Assembly (NCBI GenBank): GCA_015039465.1
Contig: MU130542.1
Coordinates: 1-64,000, forward strand
DNA: 64,000 nucleotides
Direction of reading: 5' to 3'
Origin: Phlegmacium glaucopus
Lineage: Eukaryota; Basidiomycota; Agaricomycetes; Agaricales; Cortinariaceae
The notes under the pieces are model-generated. The model searched no databases. It saw nothing but the letters and a program-made list of their open reading frames with translations, and was not told the DNA's origin. Made by a program: the position numbers and the translations under genes. Shown here piece by piece: positions 11,881-23,905 of the stretch (position 1 is its first letter; every line of letters starts with the position of its first letter).

Positions 11881-12065
11881 GACTGCACAATGTCTGGAAA
11901 ACTGCAACGACCTTAGATGCCTGAGGCATTGATGTCTGGAATTTTGAAACGGCCATTGAGCCATTTGGACCCTTTTTTGTCTGGAAATGAACCGGCCTTA
12001 GGTCAAAAATTTTCAAATCCTGTCTGGAATTTGCAACGGCCTGCATCAGTATTATCCGGGGTCCT

Positions 12066-12472
12066 CGCGAACTTTAATCTCAAAAAGGAAGAAATTTATT
12101 TTTAGAATCCCTTTTCCACGCCATTGTTTGTTTCCACGTGCTAGGTCACGGCAAAGTCCCAATGTCGAGTTCCACTGAGCCTAAGTCCAACAACATGCAG
12201 TAAAGAACAGGTCAGTCATTTGAAGAGATAGCAGCACATAAGTCCTAAGGCATACCATACCAATCATTGATGGCTTGAAACTTTACATTTGCCTGCTTCA
12301 TTTACTGTAAGGAATATCTACTTTTCCGTTGCGGAAGTGGCAGAGTTATCAATTGAGATTATTTATACACCAGTAAATATAGTCACCGGTATCTATTTCT
12401 TCAACGAAGATCTTCCAGCTCTAATCCACTCCTGATCATCTTGCGTATTGCCATTGCCATCTGCAGTGGCAT
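12066..12472. other. 3' flank of gene A, shared with the inverted copy
   Basis: No gene. The sequence is nearly identical in reverse complement to 46003-46403, so it belongs to the duplicated arm. It probably holds the 3' untranslated and termination region of gene A. Confidence 0.6.
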
Positions 12473-15400
12473 TTATTCAATTAACGGGTTTCTGGAACAG
12501 GTGAAAGTAGACATACTGAATTTAAAGAATAGGGGCGTACAATGCTTGGCTACATCATGAGTCCCTGCGTCCCAGGCGAAAGTGTCAGTGCATCCTGGTA
12601 ATTCGTCGCACGGACCCACACAGCGCATAAGTTGAACGCTTAAGGCTTTGTACGTAAGCCCTGGGACCGAAGGTGACAATCCAGCACTCTCCATTGACCT
12701 CATGGCAGATTGAAGGGCGTCCGCCTGATGAAGAAGGTACAGTTGCAACAGCGGAGGCGTCTGGCGCACTGTGCTGATCAAGGTGCCAGAGTAGGGCACC
12801 GGCTCTATAACGTAGTGGCTGTTCAGCCACTGTAATATATGCCTACCCAACTTGCGCACATGCATTAGGAACATGCGCTCCTCCGGCTCAACCCCTGCCT
12901 GGTATGTGTCCGGGTGGAGGACATTCGCAAGCTCTGCAATATTTATTAGCGATAGCACTGCCAGAACGCCATCCATCGTCTCGAGCTTCGGCAGATCTGT
13001 ATCCAAGACCGAGGTGATGCCTTCCAGCACATATTGCTGATGTATGTAGATCAACATGCGGGAAAGAAGCAGACGGGATGCCTTGAAGGAGGCAGGCTCT
13101 TGTGGAGTTGATGAGCTGAGGAATGATTGTAACACCCCAATGCAGGACTCAGTAATGTTAGACATGCTGTAGAACAGCCCTCCGGTGCAGATAGTGCTTT
13201 GTACAGCGAGCACGCGATATGGGGTGTTAGGGCGGAGAATTCTAAAAGGATATTGTGAAGAAAGGTATTGAGAATAAAAAAACTGCTCACAGCTGAGACC
13301 CCTCCTCTAAGAGAATAGCTTCTACATCCCATAGCCCTGAGTTGGATGCAGCAGGATCCATTGGATCGGTCAGAGTTGCGATATCGGCGAATATACGCCC
13401 ACCCTCTACCTGTGGTTTGGATATTACAACCCACACGGAACCAGCCAAAATGTTTATATAGCTGCAAAAGCCATGTTTTTCCTCCATCCACTCCCCAAAT
13501 GCCCTGTGTGTTGCTGCAGAAACCCATCGAGTTTGTAGCTCAGGAAAATGGATGCGTCGTTTGCAATACGGCTCCTCATCCGTGTAGTTCCATGCAGTGA
13601 CGTCGCTCGCCAGCAATTGTGGAGGTGGATAGTCAGATGGCAACATAGACACTCGCTTTGTGCCTATGATGTTGCCGTTGATGGCTTTGGTACTGTCAAG
13701 CAAATGTAACACCGTTCCCTGCATGTCCCGCCTTTCTTCTTGGTTACAATCTACACAAACCGTCAGACGCCGTCACTTATGCGTATAATATCACACACCG
13801 ATGAGGGGCAGCTTGGTATGGGCTCCAAAAACTCTTCCCAAGCCAAACTTGTCAAACTTATATCTTTGAAACGGGGCGTCGTTGACCACAAAATGCTTGA
13901 GTTGGAAGATTTCCTGGCAGGCGGATTCTTCTAATTGCTCATTTGAGAGTACGGCCATCGTTTCAAGCTGCCCGTTGGCCATATTACCCTGGCTTACAAG
14001 CTCATAGAACACCTCCAACTCCTTATGCATCTAGTGATGGCTATCAGCAAATCACATGAGGGATATGTGGGCAGACGTGCATGGAACTCGGGAATATATG
14101 ACTGCGTCTGAGCTGAAGGCCCTGAAAGCAATACCTCTCGGTGTCCTCGTGTTATCTAGAATAGAAAGATATATTAGAGATATAAGCGGACAGGTTCAAC
14201 ATGACATACGCTATGATCGAAGGGGTGAATTAGGTACGGAATTGGATTCTGCGAGCCCTAGATAGATATGGGTCAACTCATATACAACCCACCCTGAACA
14301 AGCATACCCACATTTCTGTCCTCTTCCCAGACCGAAGTGACTGGAATGGCACTCAATACGGTGTGCTGGTTCAGGAAACACGGCGTGGAAAGGGTCAAGT
14401 CGAGGTCTTTGAATGACACAAATTCCCCCCGTTCCTTGCCACTGACCTCTTGTTCGATTTCTTCCAGCTCGCGCTCTCGCCGTCGATGTTCGTAGGCTTT
14501 TCTTCCCGGCCTGGCCTTCCTTTGTACCTCTGTCGGTTGGTGGCGCTTGCAGTCGCCTGCTGCTTGCGTTGGTCCCTGCACTTCCGTTCGACGTGGTGCC
14601 TGATGCCTCCGTGCATTATCAGGTTCAGGTGAAGGGGAGGCTGTTGGCAAGTCGCCGTCCACTACAAAAATCTTCCAGCGTCCTCTTCATTTTCAGGAGA
14701 GCACACAACGTACCGATGTTGCTCACTGGAGTTTGTTGCCGAGACGGCGCGTTTTGGCCTGCATTAGCATCAGCATCTTCCTCTGTCAACATCAAGTCAG
14801 TGTTTTGGCCAGCATCAGCATCAGCATCAGCATCGTCCTCTGTCAACATCAAGTCCGTGTTTTGGCCAGCATCAGCATCAGCATCGTCCTCCGTCAGCAT
14901 CAAGTCCGTGTTTTGGCCAGCATCAGCATTAGCATCGTCCTCCGTCAGCATCGAGTCCGTGTTTTGGCCAACATCAGCATCAGCATTGTCCTCCGTCAAC
15001 ATCAAGTCCGTATTTTGGCCAGCATCAGCATCAGCGTCCTGCTGTTCTGGCAGTATGTCGTCTGCCAACATCACATCCGTGTTTTGGCCGGCATCAGTAT
15101 CAGCATCCTGCTGTGCTGGCAGTATGTTGTCTGTCAGCATCTCGTCTGTCAACATTGCGTCTTCACTACTTTCATCCTCTGCATGAGCTACCTCAAGGGC
15201 CGCACGTCTTACCGCCCTTTCACGCCCTTCCTGCAAGTCAGACCGTGCACTGATCAAGGAACGAATGAGCGCACCACTAAACCATCCTGAAATCTCTCCG
15301 ATGCCTTCACTCTGTATTATTGCTTCAATATTATTCAAAGCTACCAGGACCCAAGGAAGAGTGTCCGTGCCCTTTGCCATATCAATCAGCGCCGACCATA

Positions 15401-16518
15401 GCTCGCATTCAACCTTCAGAATCGCTTCCGGTTTGTTGCCAGAAAAAACCTGTAGCGACTATAAACGATGGGCATCAGTCAATGCCTGAGTACAGAGCAT
15501 AACAGGGGTGACTAACTTCCAGAATAAACCCCCTACCGGCAGACTTACTCCATATTAGCTTGTCTTGTAGGAGGGCAATTGGCGAAAGGGCAAGTGCGAC
15601 GTCAAGTGGGTTACGTAAACAGCTCAATCGCGTTTGACTTGACCCCTGTATTTGCAAAAATTGGCTGGAGAGAGGCGTTAGCAAACAGGTAACTGGCTTT
15701 ACAAGGTGACACCTGCCTCTCGGCGATGACTTTTTGCAATGGAGAGTTGGCGAGATCCCAATGGCCCTAAATGGATAGATATTAGTTGAGTTCAACAGCA
15801 TGCATGGGGGCAAGAATACCTTCATATGGACACTGAGATGCATTGCTGCCACTTCAAAATTTGATAGCCACTTATGACCCTTGTTTTGTTTTGCGAAGCC
15901 GATAATCGAGTTAAATAAACGTTGAATGCGGTCCTGTGAAGATTCGGATGCTGTGGATTTACTTTGTTCTGACAAAACATTGTCCAGGGATCCCCTGGCT
16001 CGCTTCAGCACGCCCAGCCAGTCTTCCATTTTATGAGCTCTCTGAAAAAACGGAAGGAAGTCAATCAAGGGCGACGAGTGAGGGTATCAGTACTCACCAG
16101 CTTGTGCAGCAGATCGATGTGTGTCTCGACCAGGGGTGGTACTGCAGTCGAGTGTAGCGAAGGCTCGTTTTTATTGACCCATTGACAGACATCGAGGATC
16201 CGATACGCAAGGACACGGTTCACGGCCTTATAGAGGTGTGCATCGTTGATATTACCAGTCCGACCTGGTCCAATTTGCAACACTTTTCGAGCGGCTCTAA
16301 TATCAATTGAATTGCCGGTGAGTTCCTTATCGGCTTCAAGAACTTTGGTGCAAAAATCCTGTGATAATCCTGGTCACCTTCCTGTCAAGATGAAAAAGTT
16401 CAATGAGCGAACATACACAAAAGTCTGAGTCGCCTAGCTCCTCCAGCCCCAGAATGATGTTGGTGTGCCACGATATCGCAGAAAGAAGTTTTGAGTCTGC
16501 ACGACTAAAGGCGGCCAT
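12473..16518 (-). CDS. Gene A: large JmjC-family protein with lost metal ligands (predicted pseudoenzyme)
   Basis: Spliced gene starting at ATG 16516-16518. Exon 1 is 16417-16518 (34 codons) and exon 2 begins at 16358; about ten short introns follow. The N-terminal helical region contains VLAYRILDVCQW and ALALSPIALL. An acidic linker carries about seven copies of a 17-residue unit, DADAGQNTDLMLTEDD and variants (14755-15120). The JmjC-like core then has TRWVSAATHRAFGEW and RPNTPYRV. Aligned without gaps to gene B, the HxD is MxE, the 2-oxoglutarate lysine is Val and the distal His is Tyr. The C-terminal helical region includes LANVLHPDTYQAG. One extra T in the run at 14666-14670 appears to shift frame between KRTLEDF and VDGDLPTAS; an intron there is less likely. 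The 3' half is duplicated at 44938-46002. Gene B lies 620 bp upstream on the same strand. Confidence 0.7.
14755..15120 (-). repeat. 51-bp coding minisatellite in gene A
   Basis: Roughly seven in-frame 51-57 bp units encode acidic 17-residue repeats (L-T-E-D-D-A-D-A-D-A-G-Q-N-T-D-L-M). The opposite strand is also open through the array but is only its shadow. Gene C has an array of the same 17-residue period at the equivalent place. Confidence 0.85.
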
Positions 16519-16583
16519 GGTAAAATCTAGGAGTTGGTGATGACAAAGTTGATCACAGCCAATCCAAGTCTGTGATCGAACTC

Positions 16584-16613
16584 TTCACGTGGACCCAGAG
16601 GGTCCCACGTGAA
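16584..16613. promoter_or_regulatory. Near-perfect palindrome with two CACGTG cores upstream of gene A
   Basis: ttcacgtgg-accc and gggtcccacgtgaa form inverted arms around an agag centre, 66-95 bp upstream of the gene A start. A third CACGTG follows at 16623-16628. CACGTG is the E-box bound by bHLH factors in fungi. A role in controlling gene A is inferred from position only. Confidence 0.4.
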
Positions 16614-17138
16614 CTCACTCAACACGTGATACATTGATGCGAATACGCTAGTACTGTTACAGTCGTAACTGCCAACCAAATGTTTGCAAAACCTATTTGT
16701 AGTTATTTGTACCATCAACAGGGTCTATGCCATTGACTGGGCTCCGTATATTGTTCCCATCCCTACTCTGTGTCTGCATCTTCAATGGCACCTCATCTTT
16801 CAAAAGAAATACACCAGCGGATGATAGTTTGGAGGGAGGAGCTTGGAAAATCAAACACCGAGATCGCTGAGATTTGAATCATCTATGCCATCATTCTCTT
16901 CAGGGAGGATGGGAATTTATGATTTGAGCCATATTTCTATCAATTTTCATAATACGCAAATTGTTTTTGAGTGAAATGATACAAATTACACTCAGGATTG
17001 GCAACCCTCTGATACATATATTATTTTACAGCTGTGACGAATACATATGGGGGGAGAAGGTGGGCTAACAAATGTATAACAAGAAACTCCAAAACAGTAT
17101 AGAGAATAAGGAGAGAGGGCGGAAGTATGTGAGTGTAA

Positions 17139-20100
17139 CTAAGCTATCCTCACGCGCTTTTGTGCCCTCTCCTTATAGTCGCTTGCCCATTGAATGTCAT
17201 CAAAATTGCGGCCATCAGCATGCCAGCCAAGTTGAACTAAAACTGAGTCAATGCAGTGTTAATGTATCTGTGAGCGTGGCTGTACACATACCCTGTAGTT
17301 TGGTGTTACGAGCCTTAACAGCCACTGGGTCTGCTTTGGGCCAAGCAAAAGTTTCTGGCTCAATGTCTCTGAATGAATCCCATTCGGCCCAAAAACTCTT
17401 GATGCCTTGGAACGACCTTTCTATTAATTGCTGAACCTGCGTTGCAAGAGGGATGCCTGTGTAAGCGTAGGCTTCATTCCCATCCCCAAACTTCTTTGCA
17501 TTCCAAATGGCGTGAGCCTGGTATGCAAGATATTTCCAGTAAAATGATTCCGTGGACACCTCCTCAGTCTCATAGTTGCTAATGACCCATGCAACGATTG
17601 CCCAAGATAACGCCCAGCCTCTTATCATCTCTTGTCGTTCAGATACACGCAATCCCTCATCATTGTAGGTCTCTGGGTGGAGGATGTTTGCCATCTCCAC
17701 AAGGTTACAAAGGGAGAAAAGGTCGTGTATGCCGTCAAACGTAGAGACATCCGGAACGTGAGGGACCGCAGATTCAAGCGGTCCTGTGAAATAAAAAGGG
17801 TGACTCAAGTCATCTTGGTGACAAAATGGCATTTCATCGCACCTGCATCATCTGGACTCCCTTGAGTATAGACTTCATAGTAGTACCCTAACATCTTGCA
17901 AAATAGGAGCTGAGACTCTGTGGTACGGCCAGTATTCGTGAGTAAGGTACTCAGTGAAAAAGTCATGAGGTGTCCGTAACATGTTGACCGGAGATTTGAT
18001 GTTGAAAAGAAAAATCCCCCATGACAAATCGAAGCATTTGGAGTTAGGACCGCATGCGGGGTGTTTGGCCGCATGTACCTAAATATCGGTGAGAGCATTT
18101 CTGGATGCAGCGAGAAATGAACGTACAGCCTGGTGCCAGGTCTCAGGAGTACCGCTTCCACCTGGACATCCTCCAGTACAGTTATGTCGGCTCCCATCAA
18201 TGCTTGATGAAAGCTAAAGGCTTCCTTGAAGCTGGCAAAGCCCGATTGCTTGCTCCTGTCCTTGGGGCCGACGATCACCCACCATTTCGCACCATTTCTG
18301 TTGACACAGGAGATGTATGTGCCGAATCCATCGCTGTCAATATGAAAGGTAGAAAATGCGCCCTGGGTAGCGGCAAGTCCCCAGCGCAATGATGCCGTGG
18401 GATATTCCTGCATGGCTCCCTGGCATGCCAAGGCCCGGAAGGCAACCAAATCCGAAGAGAGCGACATCGGCGGGTGGCAACCGTCACGTTGTGGAAAGTC
18501 CAGGGCATTCAATATTTTGCCGGTAGATGAGGCAAAGCTATTCAGGAGGTCTGCAGTTGTACCTTGTAGGCGCCTGGTGTTTTGGTTCTCGGCGACTGGG
18601 ATGGAGTAATCTTCTCAAGATAGATAATTGTAGAGGGTTCCTGTTTGGAGCATCGAGACATACCTTGTATGGTGAATACCCTCGACGGAGCGGCCAACGT
18701 TGCCATGCCTTTGGTGTCGAATCCGAATGGCGCTTGGGGGTATCCGGTAACTAAGACATGAAAATTAGCGTGCAGGTCTTGTAGCTGCTTGTCACTCATT
18801 CCATTGAAATCTTGAAGACTGATGATACGAAACATTGAACGGCTTGGATCTGCAACATGAAGTGGCTTCCCAGTGCTGTGAAAGTCCCGTTCCACCCTGT
18901 CCATGAGCTCCATGACTGACTCCAAATATTCTTCATCCTAAGTGAATGAATATTCAGCGAGGATGGCCTTGTTAATTAAACCTACGGCTTACGTGAAAAC
19001 TTGGCCTATAGGAGACGGCCTCACCAAACACATCGTATAAGATACGTGCAGGGCCAGTAGCACGTTGCTCTTTGGTTTCGAAATGAAATAATGTTCGCTC
19101 CGGAACTTCTTCCTATTCAAGTTTGACTAGACATAAGAAAAAAGGACAACAGATACACTTATGGGGGGCCATACTTCGTCATTTGAGAGATCTATTAACT
19201 CGTACATCTTGCCATCCATGCATAGCTGGCGTGCAGAGCTAAGGTCAGTCATATTCCTGGCTGAACTTCCAGGGGAGTGTGCGCGCTTCAAAGGTCGACT
19301 CGGGCGCGTGACTAGCGAATGCCCATCATCAGCGTCTTCGTTCAGATCATCTCCATGTTCTTGCCGTGAGCTGTCTTCTAGCCTGGCAGGCGAGTCTGGA
19401 CTCATTTCAGAGCCTTCGTCTCCTGTGTGGGCCAGTTCCCTGTTCAAGGATGGGTAGCGAGATGAAAGCTACTGCTGCTTACTGTATTCGAACCAGTCGA
19501 TCTCGCCTATATTCACACCCCCCCCAAGTGAAATAAGGCCATCGATCTGCTCAAAAGCTGCCTTCAGCATTTCTACTGTGCCTCCAGCTGACCGTGCACT
19601 GTTCAAGATCACCTGCCAGAGCAGGCGCTCAATAGTTATTAGGAGTTCCGGCCGCTTGCTTCCCATTCCTTGCCACATCTGCAGGGATCTGATATGGGAG
19701 TGAGTTTCATGAGGAGTAGGATTTTAACTTGCCTCTATAAGGCGTAGCCGCCCTATCTCTTGCTTGTGCAGCATGGTCTGGAGGAATAGAGTGCATGGCG
19801 ATGCCGCGAGAGCTAGGTGTAGTGGGAACTGCAGCCCACGTACACCGGCACGGGAGCAGATGGCGTTTAGATCCTGTAGGTCACTATGAAAGGACACCCA
19901 GACTTATAAGATACACTTCACTTCCAGGAAGGCGTCAAACTTACAGATTGAGCATTTCCGCCAGGTCTGAAAGAGTAGCTGGATACTCCTTTCCTATTAA
20001 TAGTGATGACAGGTGCATCGCTGCGAGTTCAAAATTAATCAACATTTTGTTGTGTTCCATCCTGGTGACACGCCAGCAGACCGACTGCCAATGTCTGAGC

Positions 20101-20773
20101 GTTACGTCAGTATGGGTAGCTCCTCTGGCTTCATGTGGGGTTTTGTATAGTATGTGTCCAGCATCTGTTACAAAACGGCACCAGTCATTATTGAATGGCT
20201 CCCAGCCCTGCTCAGGTGTAGTTTGAGGATGCTAAGTGAACGAACAAAGAAAGAACGAACTGGGATATTCAATTTGGGAAACTTGAGCCGTGGAACTATA
20301 GATCCAGTCCACTGGTGGCCGTTGGAGAAGACAATGGCATCTACTAGACAGTATAGTAGGAGGGAGCTGCAGGCTTGTGAGGCCACCACACTGTCGGGCT
20401 TGCGATGCTCGATAATGTCCCTGATACTCTCTGTTGAAAATAAAATTTCCTTAAAAAGGGTATTGGTGCCTCCCTCTATGAAAAGAGAGGCTTCCTTTTC
20501 CTTTTCAAGGATGATATCCACAATTCTCTGTCAAGCAAACATTAGAAGCTATGAAGAGATCGTGAATAGTCTGACCTTGGTTCCACATTCTTCAATGGAA
20601 TCAGTGGGCATGGTTATAAAGTCGGTTAACCATGGCAATTTCTTGAACAGAGGTAACTTGTCTCTCGAGGTCATGTTGTGGTGATCACAAAGAGTAAAAC
20701 CCAAGGGATTACTGCTTTCAGAGATGCTGACATAACACATTCCCACGCTGAGAATGCTACCATATCGGGCCAC
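17139..20773 (-). CDS. Gene B: large JmjC-domain protein with an intact Fe(II)/2-oxoglutarate site
   Basis: Spliced gene read from ATG 20773 (MARYGSILSVGM) to TAG at 17139-17141, with about a dozen short introns. The N-terminal helical region has LALAASPCTLFLQ and SLQMWQGMGSK, matching genes A, C and E. An acidic, Ser-rich linker follows near 19200-19440 (DGKMYELIDLSND). A conserved pre-JmjC block contains PSRSMFRIISLQDF and HVLVTGYPQAPFGF. The JmjC core shows RWGLAATQGAFSTFHIDSDG (HxD near 18330), GAKWWV (lysine for 2-oxoglutarate) and RPNTPHAV (distal His near 18060). The C-terminal helical region contains ANILHPETYNDEG, and the last exon ends VRIA. JmjC proteins oxidise proteins, often demethylating histones, usually in the nucleus; the substrate here is unknown. 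It lies upstream of gene A. Confidence 0.82.
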
Positions 20774-21011
20774 TTACAGCCGAGGTGTTAGTTAAATTAG
20801 TTAAATCTTCTTGATCCTTGATACTAATCCTAGTCTCTTGTTCCCTTAGAACTCTTTGACGGCAGACCCCCTCACCAGTTACAGTTACTTGACAACCTGG
20901 CTCCCATCCTATAGCAGGAACGGTAGGCCTCCATAACGTCCACCAAAGAAGCCTCCAGTGCCAAAAAATCCAGACTAATTAGCCCAAAGCCTCTTGAGGA
21001 GAATGAGCGTT

Positions 21012-21076
21012 CTGATCTGATCCTCTGATCTGATCCTCTGATCTGATCATATGATCTGATCCTATGATCCGATCTT
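21012..21076. repeat. GATC-rich simple repeat
   Basis: Four to five copies of a 13-bp unit, gatctgatcctct and variants. A related but longer palindromic array is found at 37264-37396. Confidence 0.75.
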
Positions 21077-21764
21077 CCAACTGCTTTGGAAAGGCCACCT
21101 AAATTTCTCCGTGTATCTCACAACAACCTCTCCAAGACTGGCCAATATTTCCACCCTATGTACCTTTATACAAGTAAATTTCAGTAGAGATTTCGGTCCA
21201 GATAAGGTTTTTTTTTGGTGTCAATTTATATCATTGGGGCACAGGAAAAAGAGGGTGGCACATGCGTGACATGCGTGGCGTGGGTACCAGGTGAGTGCGT
21301 GCGTGCCACGCATAAATTTCCAGGGGAATGCATTGGATACACATTTTTTGTATGCTAAATGGCTTGATGTGTGTATAAATATCAAATTTTTATAATATGA
21401 GGGAGAAAGCCTGTGTGCAGTTATTGGGAGATGTTCTTATAGTGATATACAGGAGACAATCTGTTAGGCGCCTACAGTGTACTGCGCGAAGGTCAGTTTC
21501 GACTGCTTTTACATATTACGATTCTCTCATTCTAAGATGATGCGTTTAGATAGAAACAATCAACAGAATTCCAGAATGAGTTTTCTGTAGATGTTCCCAT
21601 CGTGTTAAGTTTATAAAGGTCTGGTGAGTGTTTGTCAAAACATCTCTCTCAAAGAATGGGGCACTTGCTAGAACTTGGATGTTTCGCAAGGACTCACTCA
21701 TTTATGTACGCTCTACTGCTTCGAAATTGTTGTATAAAGTATGTACATTGGTTGTCACACACAC

Positions 21765-21935
21765 TTAACACTCACCTGCATGTACAAGCACGCATCTGAC
21801 ACTCACCTGCACGTACATGCACGCACCTAACACTCACCTGCACGCACCTAACACTCACCTGCACGCACCTAACACGCACGTTCACACACCTAACACTCAC
21901 CTACCAATATATGCACTCACCTACTAGTATCACAT
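21765..21935. repeat. CACCTAACACTCACCTGCACG minisatellite
   Basis: About seven imperfect copies of a unit of roughly 20-30 bp built from cactcacctgcacg and cacctaaca. No coding role is seen. Confidence 0.75.
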
Positions 21936-22402
21936 AGTATGTTCACGCAGGGATTCCATCCGCACATACTTGGCATGCACACCCTCAGGCTGCTAGGACT
22001 TGGGCTCCCCGGCGCAATTACCATTTTAGTTCATGGTATAGTAAGTAATGAAATTGAAGTCATCTGATCATCGCACCGGCATACTCACAAAGGTCAAGAA
22101 TGCAAATGAATTTTCATGATTTCACTCACGGTGACCCACCTTCACAAGAATATGGTTTTTGTGCGTTCGAAACTTGCATAATTAAGACTGAAATAGTGAT
22201 TTTCCTATTAGGATTTTTCAAGTACATTTATCGGTATTTTGTCCCAGATATCTTCCTCGATCAACTCGGAGTCCATGCCGTCGCAAAAAAACCTCTTCCC
22301 AAATCAAGGAGGCAGATGAAGTCAACGAAACTGAAGTCACGATTCATAGACATATACGAGTGTATGAAATTTATATTCAAAGTATTAGTCCTAATAGTAC
22401 CC

Positions 22403-23905
22403 TTTTTTTTTGTTTTTTTTTGTTTTTTTTTTGTCAATTTAGGTCTTCGGGGCGTAGCCCCATGCAGACTTTACAAGCTATATTATGAACTAAACTACCA
22501 AGGCCCCTAGTGCCTGCCTCCCTCCCCTACGGCCCTACGCTGCACTGCTGAGGTACGTCTAAAACGTACCCATCCCCAGTCAGTCCAGCACAGAAACACT
22601 GTTTACATAGGCGCCGCTCGACGTGGTGGGGTAGTGGTCCGAATTTCTTTCCATTGGTTACATGACAGGTTTGGTAGAAACACCCTCTAACTGTTAAGTA
22701 CCCGACTGCATAGCAGTAGGTACGACGGGTGGGTCCAGGGAGAAGATGCGCCCAACGTGTTGAGGGCAGATGTAATGTTTTGGGCCCGTCTGACTCTCGT
22801 ATTTTGAGCTGGTTGATAGGTTTCCTAAAATTAACATCTCATGCGTTATCCGTCCTGTTGATCGACTATTACTATACAAAATTTGGATACATCACCTAAT
22901 GTTGGTTGGAGTCATCTCGTTCGTCCTACGAAACGGAGTAACTCGCTCGTATCCTCCTTGTTAGACAAGATTGTCCTGAGGTCTCTCGAATGATGACCTA
23001 ACTTAGCATCCAACGAATGCCTTTCATAATCGTAAATGGGACATTCGAATAAGAAATGGGTAACTGTCTCCGCGGTATCGATGTTCCGAATGGTGCAGCA
23101 GCTGTCACAGTATTTTGTTTCGGCCTTTCCGATGCGGTTTAAGTAGACGTTCAGCGGTAAATGGTTAGATCGTAATTGGAACAGAAGGCTACACTGGGCG
23201 CGAGTGAACTTGTGTTGCATTTTCCTGAATTTGTCATAAGGGAAACCCGGGTCGATCGCGTCCATCCTAGTCTTCCTTGGAGACACCGTCCAATTGTCTT
23301 CCCATTCCTCTCCCAACTGAAATGCCATCTTCTCTTTGATCAGCTCCGCGTTTAGTGGTAGGCGTCGCTTGAGTATCCTCGGGAGGTGAGTTGAGGCCGT
23401 GGTTTCCCCGCTTGCTGCTAAACGTGCCTCCCTGTCTGCTCGCTCATTTCCATGCTGTGAGCTGCTATCCACCGGATCTTAACTCTATGCGTAATGGGCC
23501 CCCGCGTTGCTCTCCCGATGATCTGTTCAGCAATTCTGATGAACTCATCAGTGAGATAGGACCCTGTCCTCGCCCTCCTGGCTCCTATAGACTGAATGAA
23601 CGCTTGACTGTCTGTGTATAACGAGATCGAACAGTCACTTAGCTGATCTTCCCCTCTAAGCAGCCAAAGTGCTAGTATGCACCCTACCACCTCAGCATCC
23701 CTAGTCGAATACCCGCTGTCCTTACCCAGTTTATAGCGCAGGATTCGAACTTGATTATCGCGTGTTGGTCGCGCGCGATACAAAACCGCTGCTGCCCCCA
23801 CATTACCCGTCTGACATTGAGCTGTCTGCATAGATGCGAATATCTGAGGTGTCATTCAACTCTTGCGTGACCAACTCTTCTTTACTGCTGGATATATGTG
23901 TTGAA
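22403..23905 (-). mobile_element. 5'-truncated LINE fragment F1 with 3' UTR and tail
   Basis: Minus-strand fragment that keeps only RNase H, the C-terminal knuckle, a 3' untranslated region and an A-rich tail (seen as T9-G repeats at 22403-22432). Truncation at the 5' end near 23905 is typical of target-primed reverse transcription. The 3' UTR segment 22550-22735 recurs, diverged, at 24113-24310. Confidence 0.8.
22912..23905 (-). pseudogene. RNase H and C-terminal zinc knuckle of a LINE ORF2, frameshifted
   Basis: Reading from 23905, IYADSSMSDG contains the first catalytic Asp of RNase H. One base later the frame moves to VGAAAVLYRAR, then YSTRDAEVVGC and LYTDSQAF supply the Glu and second Asp positions. 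A second shift in the RWIAAHS region leads to HGNERADREA. Downstream are LPLNVYLNRIGKAE and a CX2CX12HX4C knuckle (CDSC...HFLFEC). Domain order matches NLTR-A and NLTR-B but the sequence belongs to a different family. It lacks endonuclease and RT. Confidence 0.82.

Larger units (their letters stand above)
9491..12065. mobile_element. DNA transposon T1 (2575 bp) carrying an Ulp1-like protease gene
   Basis: The ends are inverted repeats: aggaccccagataatactga at 9491, and the reverse complement of aggaccccggataatactga ending at 12065. An 8-bp duplication flanks it and an empty site exists at 46396-46403. Just inside both ends are clusters of tgtctggaaa and acggcc motifs (9520-9660 and 11890-12050), the kind of subterminal repeats a transposase binds. 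The only gene seen is a minus-strand Ulp1-like protease; no transposase is present, so T1 is probably non-autonomous. The 8-bp duplication is compatible with hAT and some other superfamilies. The terminal bases do not match the usual hAT CAG start, so the superfamily is left open. Confidence 0.9.
20774..22402. other. Gene-poor region with two simple tandem arrays
   Basis: No gene recognised. It holds a tctgatc(ct) array at about 21012-21076 and a CACCTAACACTCACCTGCACG array at about 21765-21935. The rest shows no coding pattern on either strand. An open frame of 136 codons at 22100-22510 runs through a poly-T tract and is not supported. Confidence 0.5.

Noticed and set aside
629..13537. The whole duplicated arm as one giant cargo-carrying transposon
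   Set aside because: No terminal repeats, target duplication or tyrosine-recombinase captain were found at the arm limits; a segmental duplication explains it.
14569..15290. Ser/Ala- and Ile/Ser-rich open frames on the plus strand
   Set aside because: Shadows of the 51-bp array of gene A; no domain outside the repeat.
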